Positions 17,370 through 26,839 are shown, counted from the stretch's first letter. The stretch: 64,000 bases of DNA from Halorussus caseinilyticus (GCF_029338395.1 NZ_CP119809.1:992001-1056000); one strand, 5' to 3'. Program-made: numbers and translations. The notes: generated by a model from the sequence alone, not told the origin.

Positions 17370-19052
17370 ATGTCCGAGTCACCCCTGTCCGAGTGGACCG
17401 ACGACGTGCGAATCCGCATCCGGGAGTTCCAGCAGACGCTCCGCCGGACCGCCGAGGTGCTTCGCGGGTCCGCCATCGACGCCGAGGAGTACGAACCAGC
17501 CGAACACGGCCCGCTGGTGTCGTTCTCCGGACTCCCCGACTACGAGGAAGTGGACCGCTACTGGGTCAACGCCCCCTTCGCGTTCGTCTCGGTCAACTAC
17601 GACGACGTGGAGAACGAGTACCTCTATCAGGTCGTCGAACCCGAGTTAGACGACCTCGAAACCGAACTGTTGGACCGCCTGTTCGCCGACATCCGCGACT
17701 CGCTCATCCACCGCCGGGACGCGGGTATCGCCGACGGCGAGGACAGTGAAACCGAGGGCGGCGCGAGCGAGGACCCCGAAACCGTCCTGAAGGAGGAACT
17801 CCGGGAACTCCTCTCGATGTACGGCGTCGAAGTGGACGAGGCGAGTTTCTACCGCCTGTTCTACTACCTCTTCCGGACGTTCCGCGGGTTCGGAAAACTC
17901 GACCCGCTCATGCACGACCCCCACATCGAGGACATCTCCTGCGACGGCTACGACCTGCCGCTTTTCGTCTACCACGACGAGTACACCGACATCGAGACCA
18001 ACGTCGTCTACGCCCAACAGGAACTCGACAACCTCGTCGTCCGCCTCGCCCAGCAGTCGGGCCGCCACGTCAGCATCGGCGACCCCGTGGTCGAGACCAC
18101 CCTCCCCGACGGCTCTCGGGCCGAACTCGCCCTCGGCGAGGAGGTCACACCCCGCGGGTCGGCGTTCACCATCCGGAAGTACGCCGACGAACCGTTCACC
18201 CCTATCGACCTCGTGAACTACGGCACCTTCTCGCTCGACCAGATGGCGTACCTCTGGCTCGCCATCGAGTCGAATAAGTCGCTCATCTTCGCGGGGGGCA
18301 CGGCGTCGGGTAAGACCACCTCGATGAACGCCATCTCGATGTTCATCCCGCCGCGCTCGAAGGTCCTGACCATCGAGGACACCCGCGAACTCGCCCTGTA
18401 TCACGACAACTGGCTGTCGTCGGTCACGCGCGAGCGCAGGGGCGAGGGCGCGGACATCACGATGTACGACCTGCTTCGCTCCGCGCTCCGACACCGCCCC
18501 GAGTACATCGTGGTCGGCGAAGTCCGCGGCGAGGAGGCGATGACCCTCTTTCAGGCGATGAACACGGGCCACACCACCTACTCCACGATGCACGCCGATT
18601 CGGTACAGACCGTCATCAACCGCCTCGAAAACGAACCCATCAACGTCCCGCGGGCGATGATTCAGAGTCTCGACATCCTCTCGGTCCAGACGCTGACCTA
18701 CGTCGGCGACGAGCGCGTCCGCCGGAACCGCGTGCTGGCCGAAATCGAGGGCATCGACCAGCGGACCGGCGACTTGGACTACTCGACCACCTTCTCGTGG
18801 AACGCCGACGAGGACACCTTCCGGCGCAACGACAGCAACGTCTTAGACGAGATTCAAAACGAGAAGGGGTGGTCGCGGGGAGAACTCCTCGGAGAGTTGC
18901 GCGACCGCAAGCGCGTCCTCCAGTACCTCCGCGAGCAGGGCGTCACCGACTACCGGCGGTTCACCGCGATGATAAACGAGTACTACTCCCACCCCGAACG
19001 CGTGCTGGACACCATCGAGTTGGACGCCGAAGTTTCGACCGGGTTCGACTGA
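17370..19052 (+). CDS. type II/IV secretion-family ATPase, PilB-like (pilus assembly)
   Basis: A 560-residue archaeal PilB/TadA-type ATPase. The N-terminal domain (about 1-150) has the conserved VDRYWVNAPFAFVSV; HDPHIEDISCDGYDLPLFVYH begins the ATPase region. Walker A GGTASGKTTS is at about residue 308, then IEDTREL, a Walker B-type IVVGEVRGEEAMTLFQAM, and His-containing TGHTTYSTMHADS. It should power assembly of type IV pilus-like filaments at the inner face of the membrane with the PilC protein that follows. The start MSESPLSEWTDD was chosen because upstream sequence is non-coding. The stop overlaps the pilC start (TGATG). No pilin genes adjoin this locus. Confidence 0.9.
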   Translation: MSESPLSEWTDDVRIRIREFQQTLRRTAEVLRGSAIDAEEYEPAEHGPLVSFSGLPDYEEVDRYWVNAPFAFVSVNYDDVENEYLYQVVEPELDDLETELLDRLFADIRDSLIHRRDAGIADGEDSETEGGASEDPETVLKEELRELLSMYGVEVDEASFYRLFYYLFRTFRGFGKLDPLMHDPHIEDISCDGYDLPLFVYHDEYTDIETNVVYAQQELDNLVVRLAQQSGRHVSIGDPVVETTLPDGSRAELALGEEVTPRGSAFTIRKYADEPFTPIDLVNYGTFSLDQMAYLWLAIESNKSLIFAGGTASGKTTSMNAISMFIPPRSKVLTIEDTRELALYHDNWLSSVTRERRGEGADITMYDLLRSALRHRPEYIVVGEVRGEEAMTLFQAMNTGHTTYSTMHADSVQTVINRLENEPINVPRAMIQSLDILSVQTLTYVGDERVRRNRVLAEIEGIDQRTGDLDYSTTFSWNADEDTFRRNDSNVLDEIQNEKGWSRGELLGELRDRKRVLQYLREQGVTDYRRFTAMINEYYSHPERVLDTIELDAEVSTGFD

Positions 19053-21268
19053 TGTTCGGCTTTCTGCCCCTTCTGGCGGTCCTCGCGCTGGCGGTTCCGG
19101 TCGCGCTCGCTCCCGTCTCCCGGGAGGCCGACCGCTTCGTCACCCGGACCGCGCTGACCGCCTTCGGCGGGTGGGTCTCCGACCACGGCAGACGACGCGA
19201 CGAGCGAAAGCGCCTCCTACAGGCGGTCCACGTCGGCCAGACCTACCGGATGTTCGCGGCCAAGACCCTGCTGTACGCCGGACTCGCCGCCGTGGTCGGG
19301 AGCGTCCTCGGGGTCTATCTCGTCGCGGGCGTGCTGGCGATTCTGCGCATCTCGCCCGAAGCGATGCGCGCAGTCCTGCCGACCCAACTTCACTTCCTCG
19401 CGGGACTGCTGGTCTTTCCGGACCTCTCGGCCGGGCAGTTGTTCGCCATCCTGCTGACCAGCAGTGGGACGCTCGGCGTGGCGTCCGGAGGTCTGACCTA
19501 CTGGATTCGGTGGGAGAACCTCTCGTATCGGGCCAACGCCCGCGAGCGCAAGATAGACGAGAGCATCTCTCGGACCGTCGCGTTCGTCTACGCCCTCTCG
19601 CGGAGCGGGATGGCGTTCCCCGAAATCATGCGGACGCTGGCCCGAAATCGGTCGGTGTACGGCGAAGCGGCCGAGGAAATCGCGGTCGTGGTCAAAGCGA
19701 TGGACTACGCGGGTCTGGACATGCTGTCGGCCATCGAGCGACTCGCCGACCGGACGCCCAGCGAGAAGTTCGGCGAGTTCGCCGACAACCTCGCCAGCGT
19801 CCTCCAGAGCGGCCAGAGCATCTCGTCGTACCTCGAAGGCCAGTACGAGCGCTATCAGGAGGACGCCGAGGCCCAACAGGAGGCGTTTCTGGAACTGCTC
19901 GGCACGCTCGCGGAGGGGTACGTCTCGGTGTTCGTGGTCGCGCCGTTGCTGTTCATCACCATCCTCGTCATCATGGGGCTGATGGCGCTCGGGGACACCC
20001 TGCCACTGCTCCGGATGCTGACGTACTTCGCCATCCCGCTGGCGAACGTCGGGTTCGTGGTCTACCTCGACAGCATCACCGAGTCGCTCCGGGCGACCCG
20101 ACAGGACCGGGACATCGACCTCGCGTCGGTGGCGCTGGCGGGCGTCCGGCGCACCGACGACTCCGCGTCCGAGCGTGTAGGCGTCGAGCGCCCGGACGCG
20201 GACGCAGGCAGGGGCGCGCTCTCGGGTGCGGACGCGCGGGACGCGGACGCGAGCGCGACGGGTGCGCACGGAGCGCAGTCGGACGGCGGCGTCGGCGGGT
20301 CCGCCGACGCCGCCGACGCTGGCGGGGAGACGGGTGCGGTGAACTTCGAACGACTCGACGCCTTCGAGAACGTCCGGTGGGTGAGCGAGACGCTGGCCGA
20401 CCCGGTGGGGACCCTGCGGGACAACCCGGTCGCGGTGCTGTACGCGACGGTTCCGCTCGGCCTGCTGTCGGTCCTCGTCCGGTCGTGGCCGCACCTCGTC
20501 TCGGGGTCGCTCTCGCTCCGGGTCGTGGACGACTTCGTGGTGCAGGCGGCGCTGTTCGTCGTGGGCACCTTCGCGGTGGTCCAAGAACTCCACCGGCGGC
20601 GCATCGCGGCCATCGAAGCGGCGGTGCCGGACTTTCTGGACAGACTCGCCAGCGTCAACGAGGCGGGGATGTCGGTCGTCGAGAGTTTCGAGCGCGTGGC
20701 CCGGAGCGAACTCGGGGCGCTCGACGACGAGGTGCGGAAGCTCTGGGCCGACATCCAGTGGGGCGTGGACGCCGAAACCGCGCTCTACCGGTTCGAGGAC
20801 CGCCTCGACACGCCTACCATCACCCGGACGGTGACGCTCATCGCCAACGCGATGGCCGCCAGCGGCGACATCGCGCGCGTCCTCCGCATCGCGGCCGACG
20901 ACGCCCAAGACACTCGCAGACTGAAGCGCAAGCGTCGACAGGAGATGCTGACCTACGTCGTCATCATCTACCTCTCGTTCGTGGTGTTCCTCGTCATCGT
21001 CGGCGCGCTCAACAGCATCCTCATCCCGAACCTCCCCACGGACGGGGCCGCGTCGGGCGGCGGGTCCCCGGTCGGCGGCGGCCCGCTCTCGGGGATTTCG
21101 AGCGTGGACACCGAGGCGTACACGCTCCTGTTTTTCCACTCGTCGCTGGTGCAGGCGGTGTTCTCGGGCCTGCTCGCCGGGCAGATGGGTGAGGGGAGCG
21201 TCAAGAACGGCGCGAAGCACGCGACGGTGCTGTTGACCGTCGCCTACGGCGTGTTCCTGTTCCTCTGA
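19052..21268 (+). CDS. PilC/TadC-like type II secretion F family membrane protein
   Basis: A 738-residue polytopic protein with two T2SS F domains. The first (about 160-300) includes ISRTVAFVYALSRSGMAFPEIM; the second (about 520-660) has VPDFLDRLASVNEAGMSVVES. Each is followed by membrane helices. Between them (about 365-440) lies a low-complexity Asp/Ala/Gly-rich cytoplasmic linker (ADARDADASATGAHG and so on) unlike the rest. It is the membrane platform for the PilB ATPase encoded immediately upstream. The C-terminus has a Gly-rich loop (SGGGSPVGGGPLSG) before the last helices. The start overlaps the PilB stop codon. Confidence 0.9.
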   Translation: MFGFLPLLAVLALAVPVALAPVSREADRFVTRTALTAFGGWVSDHGRRRDERKRLLQAVHVGQTYRMFAAKTLLYAGLAAVVGSVLGVYLVAGVLAILRISPEAMRAVLPTQLHFLAGLLVFPDLSAGQLFAILLTSSGTLGVASGGLTYWIRWENLSYRANARERKIDESISRTVAFVYALSRSGMAFPEIMRTLARNRSVYGEAAEEIAVVVKAMDYAGLDMLSAIERLADRTPSEKFGEFADNLASVLQSGQSISSYLEGQYERYQEDAEAQQEAFLELLGTLAEGYVSVFVVAPLLFITILVIMGLMALGDTLPLLRMLTYFAIPLANVGFVVYLDSITESLRATRQDRDIDLASVALAGVRRTDDSASERVGVERPDADAGRGALSGADARDADASATGAHGAQSDGGVGGSADAADAGGETGAVNFERLDAFENVRWVSETLADPVGTLRDNPVAVLYATVPLGLLSVLVRSWPHLVSGSLSLRVVDDFVVQAALFVVGTFAVVQELHRRRIAAIEAAVPDFLDRLASVNEAGMSVVESFERVARSELGALDDEVRKLWADIQWGVDAETALYRFEDRLDTPTITRTVTLIANAMAASGDIARVLRIAADDAQDTRRLKRKRRQEMLTYVVIIYLSFVVFLVIVGALNSILIPNLPTDGAASGGGSPVGGGPLSGISSVDTEAYTLLFFHSSLVQAVFSGLLAGQMGEGSVKNGAKHATVLLTVAYGVFLFL

Positions 21269-21380
21269 GCGGTCGGCGGGGGTCGGACTCGCTCGGACAT
21301 TGTTCTCCGCTGTTTCGGACTTTCTTAGGATTTCTTTACGTGTCTATTTCTTTCTTAGAGAACGATTTTTATTATTCGGC

Positions 21381-21648
21381 TCTCCACGTCGGCGCGCTCG
21401 GGCGCGCCCCGCGAGTGGCCGCGCCCATCCGCGCGAGGTCGTCGGGAACGAAGTGACCGAAGCCCTCGAAAATCGAAGATTTTTGGGATGTAGCGAATCA
21501 GTGATTCGCAACAGCTCGTCGGAACTCGCTTCCGACGGTGGATGACCGAATGACTGGACGGAGTGAGGGAGTCGGCTGGGGAGGCGTGTGGTCCGCGGTC
21601 GCGGTGCGGGGCGGTGGCGGTCCTCATCGGCTCAAGACTGAAGTCAGC
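21381..21648 (-). repeat. modular dispersed element, copy D (long form)
   Basis: Read on the minus strand from 21648: head CAGTCTTGAGCC, ACCGC run, core CACGCCTCCCCAGCCGACT, then hairpins including a 24-bp module at 21515-21538 identical to one in copy F, further stem-loops (CGAATCAGTGATTCG), and a tail near CGAGCGCGCCGACG. It lies behind the PilC gene and faces copy C. An AT-rich tract (21306-21380) adjoins its tail. The rest of 21269-21800 shows no gene. Confidence 0.75.
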
Positions 21649-21800
21649 CCCTTGCTCGTCCTTTCGGTTGCAGTGAAGTATAGTTGCGGTCTGACAGGAG
21701 TCCGCAGTAGTCAGCGTCCTGCGTTCTCGGTCCCGAAGCGACCCCTCTCCCCCGCGACGAACCCGGTGGCGTTTTCACCCACCGCCACCCACGAAAACCC

Positions 21801-22529
21801 ATGAACGAGGCGGACGCGAACCGCCGCGACGACGCCGAGACCGCACGAGACGACGTGCGGGCGACCTACGACTACATCGCCGACCACTTCGCCCAGACCC
21901 GCGAGTACGCGTGGCCGGAAGTCGAGGAGTTCGTCTCCCGCGGTGACTCCGCTTCGGTCGCGCTGGACCTCGGATGTGGCAACGGCCGCCACGCCGAACT
22001 GCTCGCCGAGCGCGCCGACCGGGTGGTCGCCGCGGACGTGAGCCGCGGGTTGCTCGAAAACGCCCGTGAGCGCGCCTCGGACAGGGGTTTCGACGCCGAC
22101 CTCGTGCAGGCCGACGCCGCGCGATTGCCCTTGCGGGACGCGACGGTCGGACTGGCGGTGTACGTCGCCACGCTCCACCACCTGCCGACTCGTGCCGCCC
22201 GCGTCGGGAGTCTGGACGAACTCGCCCGCGTCCTCGCGCCCGAGGGTCGCGCGCTCGTGAGTGCGTGGAGTACGGCCGCCGACCGATTCGACGGCGACGA
22301 GAGCGAGACCGAAAGCGCCTCGGAGAGTCGAGCGGACGAGACCCGCGAGACGGGTTTCGATACGACCGTGGAGTGGACCCTACCGGGCGGCGAAACCGTA
22401 GACCGGTTCTACCACATCTACTCGCCCGCGGAGTTCGAGTCGGACGTGGCCGAGAGCGCGCTGGAGATGGTGGACTTCGAGGTGTCGAGCGGGAACTGCT
22501 ACGGCGTGGTCCGCGCGACGAAACAGTAA
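21801..22529 (+). CDS. Trm9/ALKBH8-like tRNA methyltransferase
   Basis: A 242-residue SAM methyltransferase. The opening YDYIADHFAQTREYAWPEVEEF matches the YxxIAxHFSxTRxxxWPxVxxF opening of eukaryotic Trm9. Motif I is ALDLGCGNGRH, motif II VVAADVSRGLL, and the region VATLHHLPTRAARVGSLDEL matches the HHLSTRxxR signature of the same group. Trm9 methylates the carboxymethyl group on wobble U34 of certain tRNAs, and its relatives act on tRNA-Gly(UCC). The gene is followed, 40 bases after its stop, by tRNA-Gly(UCC). Whether haloarchaea make this exact modification is inference. An SRGDSAS segment before motif I recalls the palindrome-encoded insert in the methyltransferase at 4153. Confidence 0.78.
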   Translation: MNEADANRRDDAETARDDVRATYDYIADHFAQTREYAWPEVEEFVSRGDSASVALDLGCGNGRHAELLAERADRVVAADVSRGLLENARERASDRGFDADLVQADAARLPLRDATVGLAVYVATLHHLPTRAARVGSLDELARVLAPEGRALVSAWSTAADRFDGDESETESASESRADETRETGFDTTVEWTLPGGETVDRFYHIYSPAEFESDVAESALEMVDFEVSSGNCYGVVRATKQ

Positions 22530-22569
22530 GGCCCTTAATGCCGGGCGGCCAACTGGGAAATGTAGTCGC

Positions 22570-22640
22570 GCGCCGATGGTCTAGTGGTAGGACCTGAGCC
22601 TTCCAAGCTCATGGCCCGGGTTCAAATCCCGGTCGGCGCA
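22570..22640 (+). tRNA. tRNA-Gly (anticodon TCC)
   Basis: A full cloverleaf: acceptor GCGCCGA/TCGGCGC with discriminator A, D arm GGTCTAGTGGTAGGACC, anticodon stem TGAGC/GCTCA with loop CTTCCAA, and T arm CCGGG-TTCAAAT-CCCGG. The anticodon is at 22602-22604 and reads GGA (and possibly GGG). CCA is not encoded. No intron. It lies just behind the Trm9-like gene. Confidence 0.95.
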
Positions 22641-22960
22641 CTTCTTCCGGAACTGTGTGGCGAGTGACTGCCGACTCGTACTTCCTCGACCGACTGCGAG
22701 TAACCACGACGAGCAGAACGGCGACCGGTACGGCGAGTCGGTGCAAGTCGCCTTCGAGAACTAGACGTGAAGACCGGTCAGGACTGACCGACTGACCGCC
22801 GGACGGAATTCGCCGAACGCCCGACAGGGTGGGCCGTGCGGTTTTTCTGTTCGACCCGCCTATTCGTAGACGTACCTGCTTCCTCATCGGAACCAACGTA
22901 CAGTTACGCTAACATAGCCAACAGCTCAGAGATGAACGTGCCTCGCTCCCCGACGAAACG
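22641..22960. other. 320-base intergenic stretch, no gene seen
   Basis: Between tRNA-Gly and the large regulator. The open frame on the minus strand here runs into the tRNA and has no protein-like features. I see no clear TATA box or repeat; promoter elements for the regulator presumably lie in the AT-richer 22885-22925. Confidence 0.5.
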
Positions 22961-25900
22961 ATGACCGGCCCGGTTCGCGTTCTCTACGTCGCTCCGAACG
23001 CATCGACGGGCGAAGCCCTCGAATCAGAGTTCGCCGACGACCGACCCGCAGTCGAACTCTCGTACGTCACGAGCGTCGAACGGGCGCTGGTCACGCTCGA
23101 AATCGAGCGAGTCGGCCACGTCGTTCTCGACGCCGAGACTGGGACCGAGACCCGTCGCGGTCCTGAGAGCGCCATCCGTCGCGCACACCCCGACGTGCGA
23201 GTCGATGTGGTGTCGGAGGCCGACGCCGAAATCGCGTCCGAGGCGACCGGCGGTCAGTTGCGTCGGCCCGGACCCGAACGGGTTCGGGTCCTCGCGCGAC
23301 GAATCGAGTCGCTCGTCGCGTCCGAAACGGTCACGGACGGCGGCGTCGAAGGCGACCACTTCCGGGCGCTCGCGGAGGGACTCTCCGACGCCATCCTCGT
23401 CATCGACACCGATAGCGTCGTCCGGTTCGCCAACGCCGCCGTCGAAGAGACGTTCGGTTACTCGCCGGACGAACTCGTCGGCGAACCGCTGACGAAGCTC
23501 ATGGCCCCGGACCTCGCCGAGCGACACCGCGAGGGAATCGAGCGCTACCTCGAAGACGGCGAGCGTCACGTCGATTGGGACTACCTCGAACTGCCCGGTC
23601 AGCGACGGGACGGGACCGAAGTGATGCTCGGCGTCTCGTTCAGCGAGTTCACCTCGGGCGGCGACCTGCGGTTCACCGGCATCGTCCGGGACATCACCGA
23701 GCGCAAGCGACGCGAGTCGGAACTCCGCGACCGGATTCGCCAGCAGGAAGCCCTCGCGACGTTCTCCCAGCGCGCGCTCCGGGACGACCCGCTCGACGAC
23801 CTGATGGACGAGGCGGTCGAACTCGTCGCCGACACCCTCGACCACGAGTACTGTAAGGTCCTCGAACTCAGGCCCGAGTCCGACGACCTACTGCTCCGGT
23901 CGGGCGTCGGGTGGCGAGAGGGAGCCGTCGGGTCCGCCACCGTCGGCACCGAGCGCGACTCGCAGGCGGGGTACACGCTCCTCTCGTCGGAACCGGTCGT
24001 CGTCACGGACCTCGACTCGGAAACGCGGTTCTCCGGCCCGGACCTGCTCACCTCCCACGACGTGAACAGCGGCATCTCCACGATAATCGGGTCGCCCGAG
24101 AACCCGTGGGGAATTTTGGGCACGCACGACACCGACGAACGGTCGTACGCCGAGTACGACGTGCAGTTCGTCCAGAGCATCGCCCACATCCTCACGACGG
24201 TCGTCCAGCGGCGCGAACGCGAGCGAGGACTCGAACGCTCCGAAGCGATGCTCGATGCGGTCAGCGACGGGGTGTACGCCCTCGACGCCGATTCGCGGTT
24301 CGTCGCGGTCAACGACGCGTACGTCGAACTCACCGGTTACGACCGCGCGGACCTGCTCGGCGAACACGCCTCGACGGTCGTCGGCCCGGACCTCTACGAG
24401 GACGCGAAGTGGATACAGACCGCGCTCGAAGGCGACGAGGACGTGGTGACGATGGAAGCGACGATGCCGACTGCGGACGGCGACTCGGTTCCTGTCGAGG
24501 CCCGAGTCGCGCCGCTTCGCCTCGGCGACGTGATGGGTCGGGTCGGGGTCGTCCGCGACGTGTCCGACCGCAAGCGCCGCGAGGAGAAACTCGCCTCGCT
24601 CAACGAGATGCTCCAGTCGCTGGCCGACGCCGAGTCCCACACCAGCATCTGTGACCTCGGCGTCGATGCCGCAGTCGAGACGCTCGGGTTCCCGAACGCG
24701 GCGGTGGCGCTGTACGACACCGAGGGGAACAGTCTGGTCTCGACGGTCCGGCGGTGGTCCGGCGGGGACATTGACGACGTGCTTCTGAGCGGTCACGGGG
24801 ACGACGTGGCGTGGCGGACCTTCGTAGAGAGCGAGTCGAAGGCGTTCGACGACCTCGGGACCGAGTTGGACGCCGACACCGAGATGAAGAGCGCGCTCGT
24901 GGTTCCGCTCGGTAAACACGGCGTGTTCGTCGCCGCGGCACCCGAACGGGGCGCGTTCGACGCCACCGACCGGTCGCTCGCGGACATGCTGTGTTCGAAC
25001 GTCAGGTCGGCGCTCGACCGGGCCGAGCGCGAATCGGAACTCCGGAACCAGCGCAACGACTTGCGGGAGAAAAACAGGGAACTCGAACGAGTCAACCGAC
25101 TCAACAGCGTCATTCGGGAAATCACCAAGGCGCTGACCGAGGCGTCGTCTCAAGAGGACGTGATGCAGGCGATGTGCAATCGGTTGACCGAGGCGGGACC
25201 CTATCGGTTCGCGTGGTTCGGCACCTACGACAGAGTTACCGACGAGATTCATCCCGAAGCGTGGGCCGGTTCCGGGGAGGGGTATCTAGAGGACATCGAG
25301 GTCAGCGCCGACGCCGAGAGTTCCCACGGCCGCGGACCTGCTGGTCGGGCGGTCCGGACGGGGGAGTTGCAGGTCCAAAACGACTTGCTCGGCGACCCGC
25401 CCTTCGAACCGTGGCGTGAACAGGCGTTGAAGCGCGGCTATCGAGCGAGCGTCTCGGTTCCTGTCCGCTACGGCGGGACGCTCTGGGGCGTCCTCAACCT
25501 CTACGCGAGCGAGTCGGGAGTCTTCGACGCGATGGAGCGGACGGTGCTGTCGGAACTCGGAGAGACCATCGGCTACGCGCTGAACGCCCTCGAACAGCGG
25601 GAAGCGCTCGTGAGCGAGCGGTCGATAGAACTCGACTTCCGAATCCACGGGACGGGGAGTCCGGTCCTCGAGTTCGTAGACCGGACCGGCGCGGAGTTCG
25701 AGTTCGAGACCGCGGTCCAGCGCCGCGACGGCAGACTTCACGCCTTCTTCACTATCCGGAACGCACCGCCCGAAGAGACTCTCCAGTACGTCGAAGATGT
25801 CTCGTGGATAGAGGACGTACACCTCGTGACCGAGCGCGACGGCGAGTATCTCTACGAGTGTGCGCTGGCCGACCAGTCGTTCCTCCGGTCGCTGATGGAC

Positions 25901-26278
25901 CGCGGCGCGATGCCCCGGACGCTGACCGCCAGCGAGGAGGAAGGCCGGTTCGTGATTCGCCTCCCGCAGAGCGCCGACGTGCGGGCGTTCGTGGACCTCT
26001 TCGAGAACTACTACGACGACGTGGAACTGGTCGCGCGCCGGGAACGCGACGAACCGGTGATGACCCGGCAGGACTTCGAGTCCGAACTCGCCGAGCGACT
26101 CACCGAGCGACAGGCCGAAGTCCTCCGGATGGCGTACTTCAGCGGTTTCTTCGACTGGCCCCGCGGAAGCACGGCCGAGGAGATAGCCCAAGCACTCGAC
26201 GTGTCCCAACCGACGGTGAGTCGCCACATCCGCGGTGCCGAACGGGTGCTGTTCGGCCTGTTGTTCGAGGAATCGTGA
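22961..26278 (+). CDS. multi-sensor bacterio-opsin-activator-type regulator (PAS/GAF/HTH_10)
   Basis: A 1105-residue cytoplasmic transcription regulator. Domain order by eye: a degenerate receiver-like domain (1-115), PAS 1 (about 128-245, ILVIDTDSVVRFANAAVEE), GAF 1 (about 255-405), PAS 2 (about 415-530, YALDADSRFVAVNDAYVEL), GAF 2 (about 540-690), a short coiled coil (about 690-715), GAF 3 (about 720-875), a Bat-type domain (about 880-1030) and a C-terminal HTH_10 (LTERQAEVLRMAYFSGFFDWP, then TAEEIAQALDVSQPTVSRHI). Such proteins sense redox, light or small ligands and regulate genes directly. No kinase domain. Targets unknown; the HalOD1 gene behind it and the inverted repeat between them are candidates. 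Confidence 0.9.
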   Translation: MTGPVRVLYVAPNASTGEALESEFADDRPAVELSYVTSVERALVTLEIERVGHVVLDAETGTETRRGPESAIRRAHPDVRVDVVSEADAEIASEATGGQLRRPGPERVRVLARRIESLVASETVTDGGVEGDHFRALAEGLSDAILVIDTDSVVRFANAAVEETFGYSPDELVGEPLTKLMAPDLAERHREGIERYLEDGERHVDWDYLELPGQRRDGTEVMLGVSFSEFTSGGDLRFTGIVRDITERKRRESELRDRIRQQEALATFSQRALRDDPLDDLMDEAVELVADTLDHEYCKVLELRPESDDLLLRSGVGWREGAVGSATVGTERDSQAGYTLLSSEPVVVTDLDSETRFSGPDLLTSHDVNSGISTIIGSPENPWGILGTHDTDERSYAEYDVQFVQSIAHILTTVVQRRERERGLERSEAMLDAVSDGVYALDADSRFVAVNDAYVELTGYDRADLLGEHASTVVGPDLYEDAKWIQTALEGDEDVVTMEATMPTADGDSVPVEARVAPLRLGDVMGRVGVVRDVSDRKRREEKLASLNEMLQSLADAESHTSICDLGVDAAVETLGFPNAAVALYDTEGNSLVSTVRRWSGGDIDDVLLSGHGDDVAWRTFVESESKAFDDLGTELDADTEMKSALVVPLGKHGVFVAAAPERGAFDATDRSLADMLCSNVRSALDRAERESELRNQRNDLREKNRELERVNRLNSVIREITKALTEASSQEDVMQAMCNRLTEAGPYRFAWFGTYDRVTDEIHPEAWAGSGEGYLEDIEVSADAESSHGRGPAGRAVRTGELQVQNDLLGDPPFEPWREQALKRGYRASVSVPVRYGGTLWGVLNLYASESGVFDAMERTVLSELGETIGYALNALEQREALVSERSIELDFRIHGTGSPVLEFVDRTGAEFEFETAVQRRDGRLHAFFTIRNAPPEETLQYVEDVSWIEDVHLVTERDGEYLYECALADQSFLRSLMDRGAMPRTLTASEEEGRFVIRLPQSADVRAFVDLFENYYDDVELVARRERDEPVMTRQDFESELAERLTERQAEVLRMAYFSGFFDWPRGSTAEEIAQALDVSQPTVSRHIRGAERVLFGLLFEES

Positions 26279-26321
26279 GCGCCGTCGAGACCCGGCCCAA
26301 GCGCGAGTCACGCGCCGAATT

Positions 26322-26363
26322 TAGATGTATAACCCACCGGGGTCGCGGCAGGGTATACATCTA
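26322..26363. promoter_or_regulatory. inverted repeat TAGATGTATA/TATACATCTA upstream of the HalOD1 gene
   Basis: The perfect 10-base arms 26322-26331 and 26354-26363 are separated by 22 bases; the inner ACCC and GGGT extend the symmetry with a 1-base bulge. It lies between the regulator gene (stop at 26278) and the HalOD1 gene (start 26409), overlapping its likely promoter region. It could be an operator or a 3'-end hairpin of the regulator transcript. Confidence 0.5.
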
Positions 26364-26408
26364 TCGTTAATTCCTATCCCGGTTGCACGCTATACAATTC
26401 GATACAGA

Positions 26409-26738
26409 ATGAGCCAAAGTGTGAGTGGGGATACCTTCGAGAAGCGTTCGACCAGTCAGCGCGTCATCACCGCCGTCGCCGAAGCGACCGATAGCGACCC
26501 GACCGAGGTGGGACCGCTCTACCACGTCATCGACCCCGACGCGCTGGACCGTCTGTTCTCGCCGACCAGAGGGAGCGGCCGGAATGGGGGCCACGTAGAG
26601 TTCACCTTCGGTGGGTGCGACGTGGTTGTGTCCGGGAACGGCGACGTGGAAGTGACCGAACGCGGCGTTGCGGCCGAACTCGCCGACGAGAACGACAGCG
26701 CCCACCGTCTCGGAACCGACCTCGACGAAACCGCGTGA
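26409..26738 (+). CDS. HalOD1 output domain protein
   Basis: A 109-residue single-domain protein. The pattern SQRVITAVAEATDSDPTEVGPLYHVIDPDALDRLF, then VEFTFGGCDVVVSGNGDVEV, is the haloarchaeal HalOD1 output domain. The domain is found alone or fused to receivers and is thought to act in signal output; the mechanism is unknown. Start chosen at MSQSVSGDTFEKRS, since upstream sequence holds the inverted repeat. It follows the large PAS/GAF regulator and may be its partner or target. A second stand-alone HalOD1 protein occurs at 53647. Confidence 0.85.
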   Translation: MSQSVSGDTFEKRSTSQRVITAVAEATDSDPTEVGPLYHVIDPDALDRLFSPTRGSGRNGGHVEFTFGGCDVVVSGNGDVEVTERGVAAELADENDSAHRLGTDLDETA

Positions 26739-26839
26739 GCGACGACGACCGTCCGAAACCGAACCACGGAGATTAGATGCAACGTAGTTGTGACCCGATA
26801 CGAAACGCGACTAACGGCCGACCGAGTGACGCCGACGCA

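Noticed and set aside
19217-21220. 667-codon open frame opposite the PilC gene
   Set aside because: Arises from codon-position GC bias; Arg- and His-rich composition unlike haloarchaeal proteins and no recognisable motif.
22609-22896. 95-codon minus-strand frame overlapping tRNA-Gly
   Set aside because: Its C-terminal part is the reverse complement of the tRNA (reading RRPGFEPGP), a common false gene caused by tRNA T-arms.
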